Below are positions 33,781 through 42,258 of a DNA stretch of 64,000 nucleotides, in pieces (within the stretch, counting starts at the first letter, position 1; the number at the start of each line of letters is the position of its first letter). Below the pieces are notes generated by a model, which was not told the origin of the DNA, ran no database searches, and saw only the letters and a list, made by a program, of their open reading frames with translations. Source of the DNA: Streptomyces sp. R28 (lineage in GTDB: Bacteria; Actinomycetota; Actinomycetes; Streptomycetales; Streptomycetaceae); assembly GCF_041052385.1 (NCBI RefSeq), contig NZ_CP163439.1, forward strand, positions 8,979,001 through 9,043,000, given 5' to 3'. Made by a program: the position numbers and the translations under genes.

Positions 33781-33995
33781 GCGCCCAGGCCGAGCAGCGC
33801 CACCTGCAGGGGGAGCGCCGGCTCCTCGGGGAGGGCGGGAGGCTCCTCCCCACGGCCCGTGTGGGTGGGCGGCACGGCGCGCAGGCCCCTGATGCCGTCG
33901 GCGGCCCACTTCGCGTCCGTCGCCGGGAGGGACAGGGTCATGCGCCGCCCGTCGGCCAGTGTGGCTTCGAGCTTGTTCGGGTTGTCCGTCTGCAT
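33777..33995 (-). CDS. Small hypothetical protein
   Basis: 72 residues with good codon bias. The start MQTDNPNKLEATLADGRRMT is followed by LSLPATDAKWAADGIRGLRA, then a proline/glutamate-rich tail. It looks like a small cytoplasmic Streptomyces protein of unknown role. The stop overlaps the end of the FAD oxidoreductase pseudogene. It is monocistronic as far as can be seen. Confidence 0.6.
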   Translation of the reverse strand: MQTDNPNKLEATLADGRRMTLSLPATDAKWAADGIRGLRAVPPTHTGRGEEPPALPEEPALPLQVALLGLGA

Positions 33996-34207
33996 GGCAA
34001 CTCACTTCCGTCGCACACCATGAAGATCGTGCTTCGACATGGAGGACGGACGTGCCTGCGCGATGGTTCCCCCGGGGGATTCTTTGAGGGATCTCTGAGG
34101 AATCGCTGAGGGCCCCTCAAGAGCTTCACAGCGAGGCCCTGAGCCCGCGCCCCGGACCCGCGCCCCGAACCTGCCCCCCGCCGACCCCGGCGCCCCGGGC
34201 CGGTGCC

Positions 34208-35020
34208 CTAGGCCCGCTCCTTCAGCGCCTGCTCGATGGTCCGCATCACCTCGTCGAGCGGCGCGTCGGTCCTGGCCACCGTCACCAGCACCTCGCCCTG
34301 CGTCGCCACCGAGGCCGGCGCCGTACGCGGTGTGGTCTCCCGGCCCGCCCCGATCCCCGTCCCGAACGTCCTCCGCACGATCGCGAAGGCGTGGTCGAGC
34401 TGCGCCTCCACGTCACCCTGGCCCCCGGCCCGCAGCCAGCGCCGCAGGACGTGGTTGTGCGCGGTGACCACCGCGGACGCGGCGACCTCCGCCAGCAGCG
34501 GGTCGTCGTTGGCGTCGTCGTCGTGCGCGTGCTCGTCGAAGTGGCCGAGGAGGTAGCGGGTGAAGAGCCGCTCGTAGCGGGCCACCGACGCGATCTCGGC
34601 CTCGCGCAGGGTGGGCACCTCGCGCGTGAGCTTGTAGCGGGCGACCGAGATCTCCGGACGGGCCGCGTACATCCGCATGACTTCCTTGATGCCGCGGCAC
34701 ACCGTGTCGAGCGGGTGCTCATGGGCCGGTGCGGCGTTGAGCACCGCCTCGGCGCGGATCAGGGTGTCGTCGTGGTCCGGGAAGATCGCCTCTTCCTTGG
34801 AGCGGAAGTGGCGGAAGAACGTGCGCCGGGCGACCCCGGCCGCGGCCGCGATCTCGTCGACGGTGGTCGCCTCGTACCCCTTGGTCGCGAACAGCTCCAT
34901 CGCCGCGGCCGCCAGTTCGCGGCGCATCTTGAGCCGTTGGGCGGCCGCGCGACTGCCTGCGGCACTTTCCGGCGCGTCGGGCGTGGCTGGTGTACGTGAG
35001 GACTTGGCGGGCTGGGGCAT
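34208..35020 (-). CDS. TetR-family transcriptional regulator
   Basis: 270 residues from the ATG at 35020; Met 18 bases upstream is an alternative. The helix-turn-helix reads TTVDEIAAAAGVARRTFFRH (residues about 50-70), preceded by the usual ELFATKGY helix; the rest is a helical ligand-binding domain. It lies 184 bases downstream of the duplicated hydroxyacyl-CoA dehydrogenase on the same strand, so it may regulate acyl-CoA metabolism. A repeated TGCGCA-type palindrome 14 bases before the start is a likely autoregulatory operator. Confidence 0.85.
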   Translation of the reverse strand: MPQPAKSSRTPATPDAPESAAGSRAAAQRLKMRRELAAAAMELFATKGYEATTVDEIAAAAGVARRTFFRHFRSKEEAIFPDHDDTLIRAEAVLNAAPAHEHPLDTVCRGIKEVMRMYAARPEISVARYKLTREVPTLREAEIASVARYERLFTRYLLGHFDEHAHDDDANDDPLLAEVAASAVVTAHNHVLRRWLRAGGQGDVEAQLDHAFAIVRRTFGTGIGAGRETTPRTAPASVATQGEVLVTVARTDAPLDEVMRTIEQALKERA

Positions 35021-35033
35021 GACCCGAACGTAC

Positions 35034-35061
35034 TGCATGTGCGCAGCTTGATGCGCATGCA
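35034..35061. promoter_or_regulatory. Candidate TetR operator
   Basis: TGCATGTGCGCA (35034-35045) and TGCGCATGCA (35052-35061) form an imperfect inverted repeat with a 6-base spacer; TGCGCA occurs in both arms. It lies 14 bases upstream of the tetR start codon, where autorepressor sites are usual. Confidence 0.45.
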
Positions 35062-35069
35062 CGGGGTTT

Positions 35070-35092
35070 CCCCCGCCCTGGACGGGCGGGGG
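35070..35092. repeat. GC-rich hairpin between fadB-like gene and tetR
   Basis: CCCCCGCCC (35070-35078) and GGGCGGGGG (35084-35092) are perfect inverted arms with a 5-base loop. It could terminate the hydroxyacyl-CoA dehydrogenase transcript, or be a relative of the palindromic elements at 37248 and 38884. Confidence 0.45.
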
Positions 35093-35204
35093 AGTGCCGG
35101 GTCGGGCGGCCGGCGGCGAGCTGCGCGGGGCGGGCGGGGGCGGGCTGCCGGGGTCCAGCAGCCCGCCCCACTCCTGACCGCTGCTGAACCAGTCGCCGGG
35201 CCGC

Positions 35205-37022
35205 TCAGCGCCGGGCATATTCGCGGAAGCCGCGCCCCGTCTTGCGGCCGAGGCAGCCCGCGGCCACCAGGTGCTCCAGGAGCGGCGCCGGAGCGAGGCC
35301 GGGGTCGCGGAACTCGCGGTGCAGGACCTTCTCGATCGCGAGGGAGACATCGAGCCCGACGACGTCCAGCAGCTCGAACGGCCCCATCGGGTAGCCGCCG
35401 CCCAGCTTCATCGCCGCGTCGATGTCGTCGAGCGTCGCGTAGTGCTCCTGCACCATCTTGATCGCGTTGTTCAGGTACGGGAACAGCAGGGCGTTCACGA
35501 TGAAGCCCGCACGGTCGCCGCAGTCCACGGCGTGCTTCTTGATCCTGCCGCAGACCTCGCGGACCGTGGAGGGGACGTCGTCGGCGGACAGCACCGTACG
35601 GACGACCTCGACCAGCTTCATCGCCGGCGCCGGGTTGAAGAAGTGCATGCCGATCACGTCCTGCGGACGCGAGGTGGCGCGGGCACAGGCGACCACGGGC
35701 AGCGACGAGGTCGTGGTGGCGAGCACCGCGCCCGGCTTGCAGACCTTGTCCAGCGTCGCGAACAGCTGCTGCTTGATCTCCAGGTCCTCGGCGACGGCCT
35801 CGACGGCCAGATCGACCTCGGCGAACGCGTCGTACGAACCCGCCGCGGTGATCAGGTCCAGGGTCTGCGCGGCGGCCTCGGCGGTCATCCGCCCCTTGTC
35901 GACAGAACGTGAAAGCGACTTGCCGATACGGGCCTTCGCGGCCTGCGCCTTCTCCTCGCTGCGGGCGGCGAGCACGACCTCGTAACCGGCCTTGGCGAAG
36001 ACCTCGGCGATCCCGGACGCCATGGTGCCGGAGCCCGCGACACCGACCGAGCGGACCGTACGGCCGGGGGTCAGGGCGGCGCCGTCCAGCGGCGTCAGCG
36101 CGTCCCGCACGACGGTGGCGCTGCCCGGCGCCTCGTACGTGTAGAAGCCGCGGCCCGACTTACGGCCCGTCAGGCCCGCCTCGCTGAGCTGCTTGAGGAT
36201 CGGCGCGGGGGCGTGCAGCCGGTCGCGGGACTCGGCGTACATGGCCTCCAGGACCCTGCGCGCGGTGTCGATGCCGATCAGGTCGAGCAGGGCCAGCGGT
36301 CCCATCGGCAGTCCGCAGCCCAGCCGCATCGCGGCGTCGATGTCCTCGCGGGAGGCGTACTTCGCCTCGTACATCGCGGCCGCCTGGTTCAGGTAGCCGA
36401 ACAGCAGGCCGTCGGCGACGAAACCGGGCCGGTCGCCGACCGCGACGGGCTCCTTGCCGAGGTCGAGGGCGAGGTTCGTGACCGCGGTGACGGCCGTCGG
36501 CGCGGTCAGCACGGACGAGACGACCTCGACCAGCTTCATCGCCGGCGCCGGGTTGAAGAAGTGCAGACCGAGCACGCGCTCGGGGCGGGCCGAGTCGGCG
36601 GCAAGGCGCGTGACCGACAGGGCGTTGGTGCCGGTCGCAAGGATCGTCTCGGGGCGCACGATCCCGTCCAGCTCGCGGAAGATCTGCTGCTTGATCTCGT
36701 ACGACTCCGGCGCCACCTCGATGACCAGGTCCGCGCCGGCCGCCGCCTGCAGGTCGGTGAAGGTACGGACGCGGGCGAGGGCCTGAGCGCGCTCCTCCCC
36801 GGTCAGCCGGCCGCGCTCCACGGCACGGGCGGTCGAGGTCTCCAGGGTGGCGACGGCCTTGGCGGCAGCGGCCTCGCTGATGTCGATGCCGATGACCTCG
36901 CGACCGGCCTTGGCCAGGACCTCGGCGATGCCGGTGCCCATGGTGCCGAGGCCGACGACGGCAACGGTCTTGAGCGGGGACAGAGGGGTGTCGGACGAGG
37001 TGTCGGACAGGGGAGTGGCCAT
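35205..37022 (-). CDS. Tandem-duplicated 3-hydroxyacyl-CoA dehydrogenase
   Basis: 605 residues made of two complete 3-hydroxyacyl-CoA dehydrogenase units (about 18-305 and 320-605). Each has an NAD motif (VVGLGTMGTGIA and VAGSGTMASGIA) and the catalytic segment HFFNPAPAMKLVEVV. The second unit keeps the usual TTTSSLP serine and the FIVNALL asparagine; in the first these read TGTNALS and FVADGLL, so two supporting active-site residues are changed. Likely reaction: NAD(H)-linked interconversion of 3-hydroxyacyl- and 3-ketoacyl-CoA, for example acetoacetyl-CoA feeding Ccr. Start chosen at the ATG at 37022, preceded by TGGAG. Confidence 0.88.
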   Translation of the reverse strand: MATPLSDTSSDTPLSPLKTVAVVGLGTMGTGIAEVLAKAGREVIGIDISEAAAAKAVATLETSTARAVERGRLTGEERAQALARVRTFTDLQAAAGADLVIEVAPESYEIKQQIFRELDGIVRPETILATGTNALSVTRLAADSARPERVLGLHFFNPAPAMKLVEVVSSVLTAPTAVTAVTNLALDLGKEPVAVGDRPGFVADGLLFGYLNQAAAMYEAKYASREDIDAAMRLGCGLPMGPLALLDLIGIDTARRVLEAMYAESRDRLHAPAPILKQLSEAGLTGRKSGRGFYTYEAPGSATVVRDALTPLDGAALTPGRTVRSVGVAGSGTMASGIAEVFAKAGYEVVLAARSEEKAQAAKARIGKSLSRSVDKGRMTAEAAAQTLDLITAAGSYDAFAEVDLAVEAVAEDLEIKQQLFATLDKVCKPGAVLATTTSSLPVVACARATSRPQDVIGMHFFNPAPAMKLVEVVRTVLSADDVPSTVREVCGRIKKHAVDCGDRAGFIVNALLFPYLNNAIKMVQEHYATLDDIDAAMKLGGGYPMGPFELLDVVGLDVSLAIEKVLHREFRDPGLAPAPLLEHLVAAGCLGRKTGRGFREYARR

Positions 37023-37247
37023 CGCGGGACTCCAGGAATGAGGGTGACGACTGGAAACGCGCCCGGGTGCGCCGAGAAGGCGCACCGGGTGCGAAAAGGA
37101 GGGATTGCGGGTGTTGCCGGGCTACTGGCGCACACGCCCGGTGCCGTCACCGAGCGCGTGCACACGCGCCGGGGAACGGCGGATCCGACCGGCCCTGTCC
37201 CGGAGCCGAGTCGTACTGCGGTACCTGATGTACCGAACCGACCAGCG

Positions 37248-37281
37248 CCCCCACTGCCTTGACGGCGTGGGAGGTGTCCCC
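37248..37281. repeat. Palindromic repeat element, copy 1
   Basis: The 34-base sequence begins CCCCCACTGCCTTGACGGCG and ends TCCCC. It matches the element inserted in the ridA homologue at 38884-38917 at all but a few positions. It lies upstream of the hydroxyacyl-CoA dehydrogenase gene, in non-coding DNA. Confidence 0.65.
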
Positions 37282-37347
37282 TTGCAGTGGCTGCGTCACC
37301 AGGCCGCTGCAAGTGAAGGTGCGAGTGGGTGACTCGCTCGTATGAGC

Positions 37348-37362
37348 TTAACCGGTGGGTAA
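37348..37362. promoter_or_regulatory. TetR-type operator-like palindrome
   Basis: TTAACCGGTGGGTAA is a 15-base imperfect palindrome (TTAnCCnnnGGnTAA) in the divergent region between the hydroxyacyl-CoA dehydrogenase and the HEAT-repeat gene. A similar TTACTGGTCGGTAA lies at 59509-59522. TetR-family regulators of acyl-CoA genes use sites of this shape; the binding is inferred. Confidence 0.35.
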
Positions 37363-37431
37363 CGAGCACGCCAGACCTCGGCTTTGTGATGTAGGTCCCG
37401 CGAGGCGCGCGGCTTGCATACGCTCGGCTTC

Positions 37432-38007
37432 ATGGACGAAGAGTTGCGATCACTCACGGAGCGCTTACGGCAGGAGTCCGGAGCGTCGGCCGCGTACGAC
37501 CGCCTCGTGGCGACCGAGGACCTCGACGAACTCGCCGATGTGCTCACCGCGCCCGGACAGCCGCTGTGGGCCAGGGAGTTGGCCGCGTTCCGGCTGGGCC
37601 TCGCCGGGGACCGCCGGTCCTTCGAGTCTCTCGTCCTGCTCCTGAACCACCGTGACCCGCAGCGCTGTGTCTCCGCCGCCCACGCCCTCGCCCGGCTCGG
37701 CGACCCGCGCACGGCCCGCGCGGCGCCCGCCCTGGCCACCAACGAACTCCGCGTCGCCTACGCCCTGCACCCGGTCCGGCTCCTGGTCGAGCTGCGCGCC
37801 CCCGAGGCCGTGCACGCCCTCATCACCACCCTGGAGCGGCGTCTGCGCCCGCACGACCCCTACCGGCGCGTGGCCCTCGCCTGCGTGGAGGGCCTCGGCA
37901 CACTCGGCGACACCCGGGCCAGACGCGTCCTGAACGAGGCACTGGCCCACCCGGCACTCGCGGAGGCGGCGGTACACGCGCTGGCGCGGATCCCGAGGCA
38001 GCGGTGA
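37432..38007 (+). CDS. HEAT-repeat protein
   Basis: 191 residues from the ATG at 37432. It is an all-helical repeat protein: units such as QRCVSAAHALARLGDPRTAR, RRVALACVEGLGTLGDTRAR and AEAAVHALARIP are PBS-lyase/HEAT-type repeats of about 30 residues. Such proteins are scaffolds for protein-protein contact; similar Streptomyces proteins are often mislabelled as lyases. No catalytic motif is present. The last codons overlap the first copy of a 19-base tandem repeat. Confidence 0.78.
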   Translation: MDEELRSLTERLRQESGASAAYDRLVATEDLDELADVLTAPGQPLWARELAAFRLGLAGDRRSFESLVLLLNHRDPQRCVSAAHALARLGDPRTARAAPALATNELRVAYALHPVRLLVELRAPEAVHALITTLERRLRPHDPYRRVALACVEGLGTLGDTRARRVLNEALAHPALAEAAVHALARIPRQR

Positions 38008-38034
38008 AACCCCCCGGCAGCGGTGAAACCCCCC
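37997..38034. repeat. Tandem 19-base repeat at the end of the HEAT gene
   Basis: GGCAGCGGTGAAACCCCCC occurs twice in direct succession (37997-38015, 38016-38034), with decayed third and fourth copies to about 38085. Each unit contains a GGTGA and so repeats the gene's terminal codons and stop. Confidence 0.8.
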
Positions 38035-38119
38035 GGCAGCGGTGAAGCCATCGGCGGCGGGTGAAGCCATGGGCGGCGGTGCAGGCCGGGCCGACCGTCG
38101 GTGATCTCGGGCCGGCCCG

Positions 38120-38650
38120 TCAGCCGGCCGGCAGATCCCGCGCGTACCGCACCTCGGGCACCTCCACGCCGTCCACCTCGAAGGGCTCCTCGGCGCCGTC
38201 CGGGCCAAAACCCGCCCGCTCGTAGAAACGCCGGGCACGGGTGTTGTGCTCGAGGACCCAGAGCAGCATGCGCGCGTGCCCGGCGGCCGTGCACCGGCGT
38301 ACCGACTCCTGGAGCAGGGCGTGGCCGATGCCGTCGCCGTACCGTCCGGGATCCACGTAGAGGGCGTACAACTCGGCGTCCTCGGTGCGCACCTCGCCGT
38401 CGCGGTACGGGCCGTGGCAGGCCCAGCCGACGATCTCGTCGTCCCGCTCGGCGACCAGGTTCACCACACTCTTGTCGGCCTGCGCGAAGTGGGCGCGACG
38501 GCGCTCGGCGTCCCGTGTCGCGTCCAGGGCGTCCAAGTAGGGCTGCGGTACCAGGCCCTGGTACGCGCTCTGCCAGCCACCGATGCGGATCTCCGCGACG
38601 CGCTCGCAGTCGGCCAGGGCCATGGGGCGGATCAGTATGTCGTCGTCCAT
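38120..38650 (-). CDS. GNAT-family N-acetyltransferase
   Basis: 176 residues. The opening (ILIRPMALADCERVAEIRIG) and the acetyl-CoA loop region (LYVDPGRYGDGIGHALL, matching the R/Q-x-x-G-x-G/A motif as RYGDGIG) identify the GNAT fold, followed by LWVLEHNTRARRFYERAGF at the end. It transfers an acyl group from acetyl-CoA to an amine; the substrate is unknown. It is a single gene, convergent with the HEAT-repeat gene. Confidence 0.88.
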   Translation of the reverse strand: MDDDILIRPMALADCERVAEIRIGGWQSAYQGLVPQPYLDALDATRDAERRRAHFAQADKSVVNLVAERDDEIVGWACHGPYRDGEVRTEDAELYALYVDPGRYGDGIGHALLQESVRRCTAAGHARMLLWVLEHNTRARRFYERAGFGPDGAEEPFEVDGVEVPEVRYARDLPAG

Positions 38651-38690
38651 GACGGCACCGTAGACACCGTCCGCCCGGGTCCGCCTTCGA

Positions 38691-39121
38691 TTAACCCGGC
38701 AGCACCGCGAACGCCTCGATCTCCATCAGGAACTCCGGCCGCACCAGCCCGGCGACCTGCACCGCCGACGCGGCCGGCAGCCGGTCGTCGGGTATGTGGT
38801 CGGCGCGGGCCGCGCGGATCGCCGGCATGTGCGCCATGTCCGTGACGAAGTAGGTGAGTTTGACGGCGTCGTCGAAGGTCGCTCCCCCACTGCCTTAAAG
38901 GCGTGGGAGGTACCCCCAGCCGAGGCCAGGCAGCGCCGCAGGTTCTCGAAGACCTGGCGGGCCTGGGCGGCCGGGTCGCCCTCGCCGACGAGCTTGCCGT
39001 TCTCGTCCAGGGCGAGCTGGCCGGAGACGGCGGCGAAACGGCCGGTGCCGAGCACGACATGCGTGTACTGGGCGGCGGGGGCGACCCCGTCGGGGGCGGG
39101 AATCCTGGTCAGCTCACTCAT
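38691..39121 (-). pseudogene. RidA-family protein interrupted by a palindromic repeat
   Basis: The frame opens with MSELTRIPAPDGVAPAAQYT and runs to CLASAG, is broken by about 32 extra bases, then resumes in another frame as ATFDDAVKLTYFVTDMAHMP and ends with FAVLPG and a stop. Without the extra bases the gene would be 399 bases (132 residues), a complete reactive-intermediate deaminase homologue. The insert coincides with the palindromic repeat at 38884-38917, so this is a recent-looking disruption with the rest of the gene intact. Confidence 0.85.
38884..38917. repeat. Palindromic repeat element, copy 2 (inserted in ridA)
   Basis: The 34 bases start CCCCCACTGCCTTAAAGGCG, continue TGGGAGGTA and end CCCCC. 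The arms can pair imperfectly (CCCCCAC with GTGGGAG; GCCTT with AAGGC). It interrupts an otherwise intact ridA coding sequence and is nearly the same as the copy at 37248-37281. Confidence 0.8.
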
Positions 39122-39174
39122 GCCGTCCATGGTGGACCACGGGTCTGACAACGCCCCCGACGGACCGTCAGGCT

Positions 39175-40752
39175 CTAGCGGCGGAAGCCGAGCAGCCCGT
39201 GCAGTTCGGCGCCGCGCGACGACGTGGACGCGACCTTGGAGCTCATCGGCTTCGGGTCGGGCTGTGCCTCGCACACCGCGTCGGCCGTGCCTCGGCCGCG
39301 CGGCAGCGTGCCGTCGGCCAGGTACGCCGCGAGGTGCTTGTCCAGGCAGGCGTTCCCGCCCAGCGTGATGCCGTGGTTGCCGCCACCCTGCTCGACCACC
39401 AGACGGGAGCGGGCCAGCAGCCGGTGCACCGTGACGGCGCCCGCGTACGGGGTGGCCGCGTCCTCCGTCGCCTGGAACAGCAGCATCGGCGCGACCTCGT
39501 CGTTGGCGACGCTGACCGAGGGGAGCGGCTTCGTCGGCCAGAATGCGCACGGCGCGTTGTACCAGGCGTTGTTCCAGGTCATGAACGGCGCCTTCGCATA
39601 GACGGCCCAGTTGTCCGTCCGCCACTTGCGCCAGTCGCGCGGCCAGGCGGCGTCACGGCACTGCACCGAGGTGTAGATGCTGTAGCCGTTGTCGTCGGAC
39701 GCGTCGGCGGCGCCGAACCTCTCGTACGCCTTGACCAACGAGTCGGCGTTCTTGCCGTTCACGTACGCCGCGAACGCCTCGGCGAGGTAGGGCCAGTAGC
39801 CGTTGTAGTAGCCGCCGGGCATGTAGGTGTCCTCCAGCTCGGAGGCGCCCACCTTGCCGCCGGCCGCCTTCCTGGCCAGGGCCGCCCGCGTCGCGTACCA
39901 CTTGGCCTCGATCTTCGCCGGATCGCTGCCGAGCCGGTAGACCGTGTCGTGCTTGGCGATCCATGCCATGAAGGCGCGGTGCCGGTCGTTGAAGGCGTGG
40001 TCCTGCGCGAGGTTGTCGTCGTACCAGACGCCCGTGGGGTCGACGACCGAGTCCAGGGCCGCGCGCCGCACCCGCTCCGGGAAGAGCTTCGCGTAGACCG
40101 CGCCGAGGTAGGTCCCGTACGAGTAACCGAAGTAGTTGATCTGCCGCGCGCCGAGTGCCGCGCGGATCCGGTCCATGTCCCGCACGGCGCTGATCGTGTC
40201 GATGTAGGGCAGTACGTCCCCATACTTCTTGCCGCAGGCCCGCGCGAAGGCCTTGGCACGCGCGAGGTTGGCCCGCTCGATCTGCGAGGTGCTCGGCACG
40301 GCGTCCCGGCGCACCGCGGCGAAGTGGCCCGGCCTGCAGTCGAGGGCGGGCTTGCTCTTGCCGACTCCGCGCGGGTCGAAGCCGATGACGTCGTACTGTG
40401 CCGCCACCGCCTTGGGCAGCGCGGAGGCCACGAATCCGGCGAGCGTGAGGCCGCTGGCGCCGGGGCCGCCCGGGTTGACCAGCAGCGGGCCCTGGTACTT
40501 CTTCGCGGTGTGCGGGACACGGGACAGCGAGAGCGTGATGTGCCGCCCTCGGGGACGGGAGTGGTCGAGCGGCACATCGAGGGACGCGCACTGGAGCGTC
40601 GGGTACTTCTTGGTGCCGCACTTCTTCCAGGTGAGGGGAGCGGCGTGAGACGTGTCCGCCGCGGGCGGGGGGCTCGCCTCGGCGGGGACGGCCGTCAGGG
40701 CCCCGGCCACGACGGCGGCGGCGCCGCACAGTACGGCTGCGCGTTCTCTCAT
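39175..40752 (-). CDS. Secreted alpha/beta hydrolase, tripeptidyl aminopeptidase (S33) family
   Basis: 525 residues with a Sec signal peptide (RERAAVLCGAAAVVAGALTA, cleavage about residue 26). The alpha/beta-hydrolase core has LLVNPGGPGASG (oxyanion hole), DPRGVGKS, the nucleophile S211 in GYSYG, and a C-terminal TAP-like domain with VVEQGGGNHG bearing the histidine. In Streptomyces these (Tap/SlpD/SlpE-type) are extracellular aminopeptidases releasing tripeptides or proline-containing peptides. Monocistronic, convergent with nothing nearby. Confidence 0.9.
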   Translation of the reverse strand: MRERAAVLCGAAAVVAGALTAVPAEASPPPAADTSHAAPLTWKKCGTKKYPTLQCASLDVPLDHSRPRGRHITLSLSRVPHTAKKYQGPLLVNPGGPGASGLTLAGFVASALPKAVAAQYDVIGFDPRGVGKSKPALDCRPGHFAAVRRDAVPSTSQIERANLARAKAFARACGKKYGDVLPYIDTISAVRDMDRIRAALGARQINYFGYSYGTYLGAVYAKLFPERVRRAALDSVVDPTGVWYDDNLAQDHAFNDRHRAFMAWIAKHDTVYRLGSDPAKIEAKWYATRAALARKAAGGKVGASELEDTYMPGGYYNGYWPYLAEAFAAYVNGKNADSLVKAYERFGAADASDDNGYSIYTSVQCRDAAWPRDWRKWRTDNWAVYAKAPFMTWNNAWYNAPCAFWPTKPLPSVSVANDEVAPMLLFQATEDAATPYAGAVTVHRLLARSRLVVEQGGGNHGITLGGNACLDKHLAAYLADGTLPRGRGTADAVCEAQPDPKPMSSKVASTSSRGAELHGLLGFRR

Positions 40753-40888
40753 GGGGACCTTCCAGGACGGAGGGGCGCGGACCGCGAGTGTCGCGGTCCC
40801 TGCCGCATTCGTCCCGGAAGGGATGCCCGGAAGAACTCGTTCCGGTAGGAGTTGACCCGATTGGGTCGAGGGAAGCGCTCCAATGCCC

Positions 40889-41932
40889 TCAAATGAGTGA
40901 GAGTTGGGTAGGTTCGGACCGCGTGTGCTCGGCGGGCTCCGGCTCCGGCTCGCGGATCCGCCGGGGCATGTCCGCGCGCGTGGGGCCGATGCCGTACTCC
41001 TGTGCCAGGTCGTGGACCTGGCGGGTGATCCGGCGCTGGTACCACTTCGGCGCGTAGGCGCCGTCCGCGTACAGCCGCTCGTAACGGCGGACCAGATACG
41101 GGTGGTGCCGGTCGAGCCAGGCCATGAACCACTCGCGGGCCCCCGGCCGCAGGTGCAGCACCAGCGGCGTGACGGAGGTGGCCCCGGCGGCGGCGATCGC
41201 CCGCACGGTGGCTCGCAGTTGGGCCGGGTGGTCGCTCAGGAAAGGGATCACCGGCGCCATCAGCACGCCACACCCGAGACCGTGCTCGGTCAGGGTCCGT
41301 ACGACGTCGAGACGGCGCTCGGGCGCGGGCGTGCCCGGCTCCACGGTGCGCCACAGCTCGGGGTCGGTGAAGCCGACCGAGACGGATATGCCGACGTCCG
41401 TCACCTCGCAGGACTGCTTCAGCAGGTCGAGGTCGCGCAGGATCAGCGTGCCCTTCGTCAGGATCGAGTAGGGGTTGGCGTGATCGCGCAGGGCGGCGAG
41501 GATGCCCGGCATCAGGCGGTAGCGGCCCTCGGCGCGCTGGTAGCAGTCGACATTCGTGCCCATCGCTATGTGCTCGCCCCGCCAGCGGCGCGAGGAGAGC
41601 TGGCGGCGCAGCAGCTCCGGGGCGTTCACCTTGACCACGATCTGGGAGTCGAAACCGAGTCCCGTGTCGAGGTCCAGATAGCTGTGGGTCTTGCGGGCGA
41701 AGCAGTACACGCACGCGTGCGAGCAGCCCCGATAGGGGTTGACCGTCCACTCGAAGGGCATCCGCGAGGCCCCCGGCACCCGGTTGAGGATCGAGCGCGC
41801 CCGGATCTCGTGGAACGTGATGCCGGCGAACTCGGGCGTGTCGAACGTGCGGGTCACTACGGCGTCCGCACCGAACAGCGCGGAGTCGGCCCGGCTGTGG
41901 TCGGACTCCAGGGTGAGGTTCTCCCAGCGCAT
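40889..41932 (-). CDS. Radical SAM protein, Rv2578c-like
   Basis: 347 residues. The iron-sulfur cluster motif CxxxCxxC is C70, C74, C77 (CSHACVYCF), followed by the radical SAM barrel (VKVNAPELLRRQL, GTNVDCYQRAEGRY). It matches the actinobacterial Rv2578c/SplB-related group, whose reaction is not known. The C-terminal tail is charged and carries EPEPEP. An AraC-like gene is not adjacent; the protein is encoded alone. Confidence 0.88.
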   Translation of the reverse strand: MRWENLTLESDHSRADSALFGADAVVTRTFDTPEFAGITFHEIRARSILNRVPGASRMPFEWTVNPYRGCSHACVYCFARKTHSYLDLDTGLGFDSQIVVKVNAPELLRRQLSSRRWRGEHIAMGTNVDCYQRAEGRYRLMPGILAALRDHANPYSILTKGTLILRDLDLLKQSCEVTDVGISVSVGFTDPELWRTVEPGTPAPERRLDVVRTLTEHGLGCGVLMAPVIPFLSDHPAQLRATVRAIAAAGATSVTPLVLHLRPGAREWFMAWLDRHHPYLVRRYERLYADGAYAPKWYQRRITRQVHDLAQEYGIGPTRADMPRRIREPEPEPAEHTRSEPTQLSLI

Positions 41933-42039
41933 GAGGCCTCCTCGGTAGCACTGCCCCCAGAATAGAACACATGTTCCCTTGATCGTGCGTGGAGTGCGTC
42001 AGACTTCGTGGCAGGGTCCGAAGCTGACTGGTCACGAAG

Positions 42040-42160
42040 GGCGTCCGGGTGAGCAGATCGGAGCTCAAGCTCGCCCTGGCTGCTGCTGGCGGCATCTGGC
42101 GGATCAGAGCGGTGATCGACGACGCCACCAAGTACTGCCTCGCGACGACCGGACGCCGCG
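42040..42160 (+). mobile_element. Transposase/integrase (DDE type) fragment
   Basis: Translation around 42085-42150 gives GGIWRIRAVIDDATKYCLA, which resembles the opening of the integrase catalytic core of IS3/IS481-type transposases, including the first catalytic aspartate. The reading frame decays right after. No terminal repeats or second ORF remain. It occupies the 326-base gap between the radical SAM and DHFR-like genes. Confidence 0.5.
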
Positions 42161-42258
42161 ACAGGCGTACCTCACCAGGGACGTCACGATCGCCTCGGAA
42201 CACAGCGCCACGAGATCCTCGGGTGGCCCGAAGTCCGCGCTGATCCGCCGTCGGGCAC

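Noticed and set aside
37997..38090. CRISPR-like repeats
   Set aside because: Only two exact contiguous 19-base copies occur with no spacers; there are no cas genes nearby.
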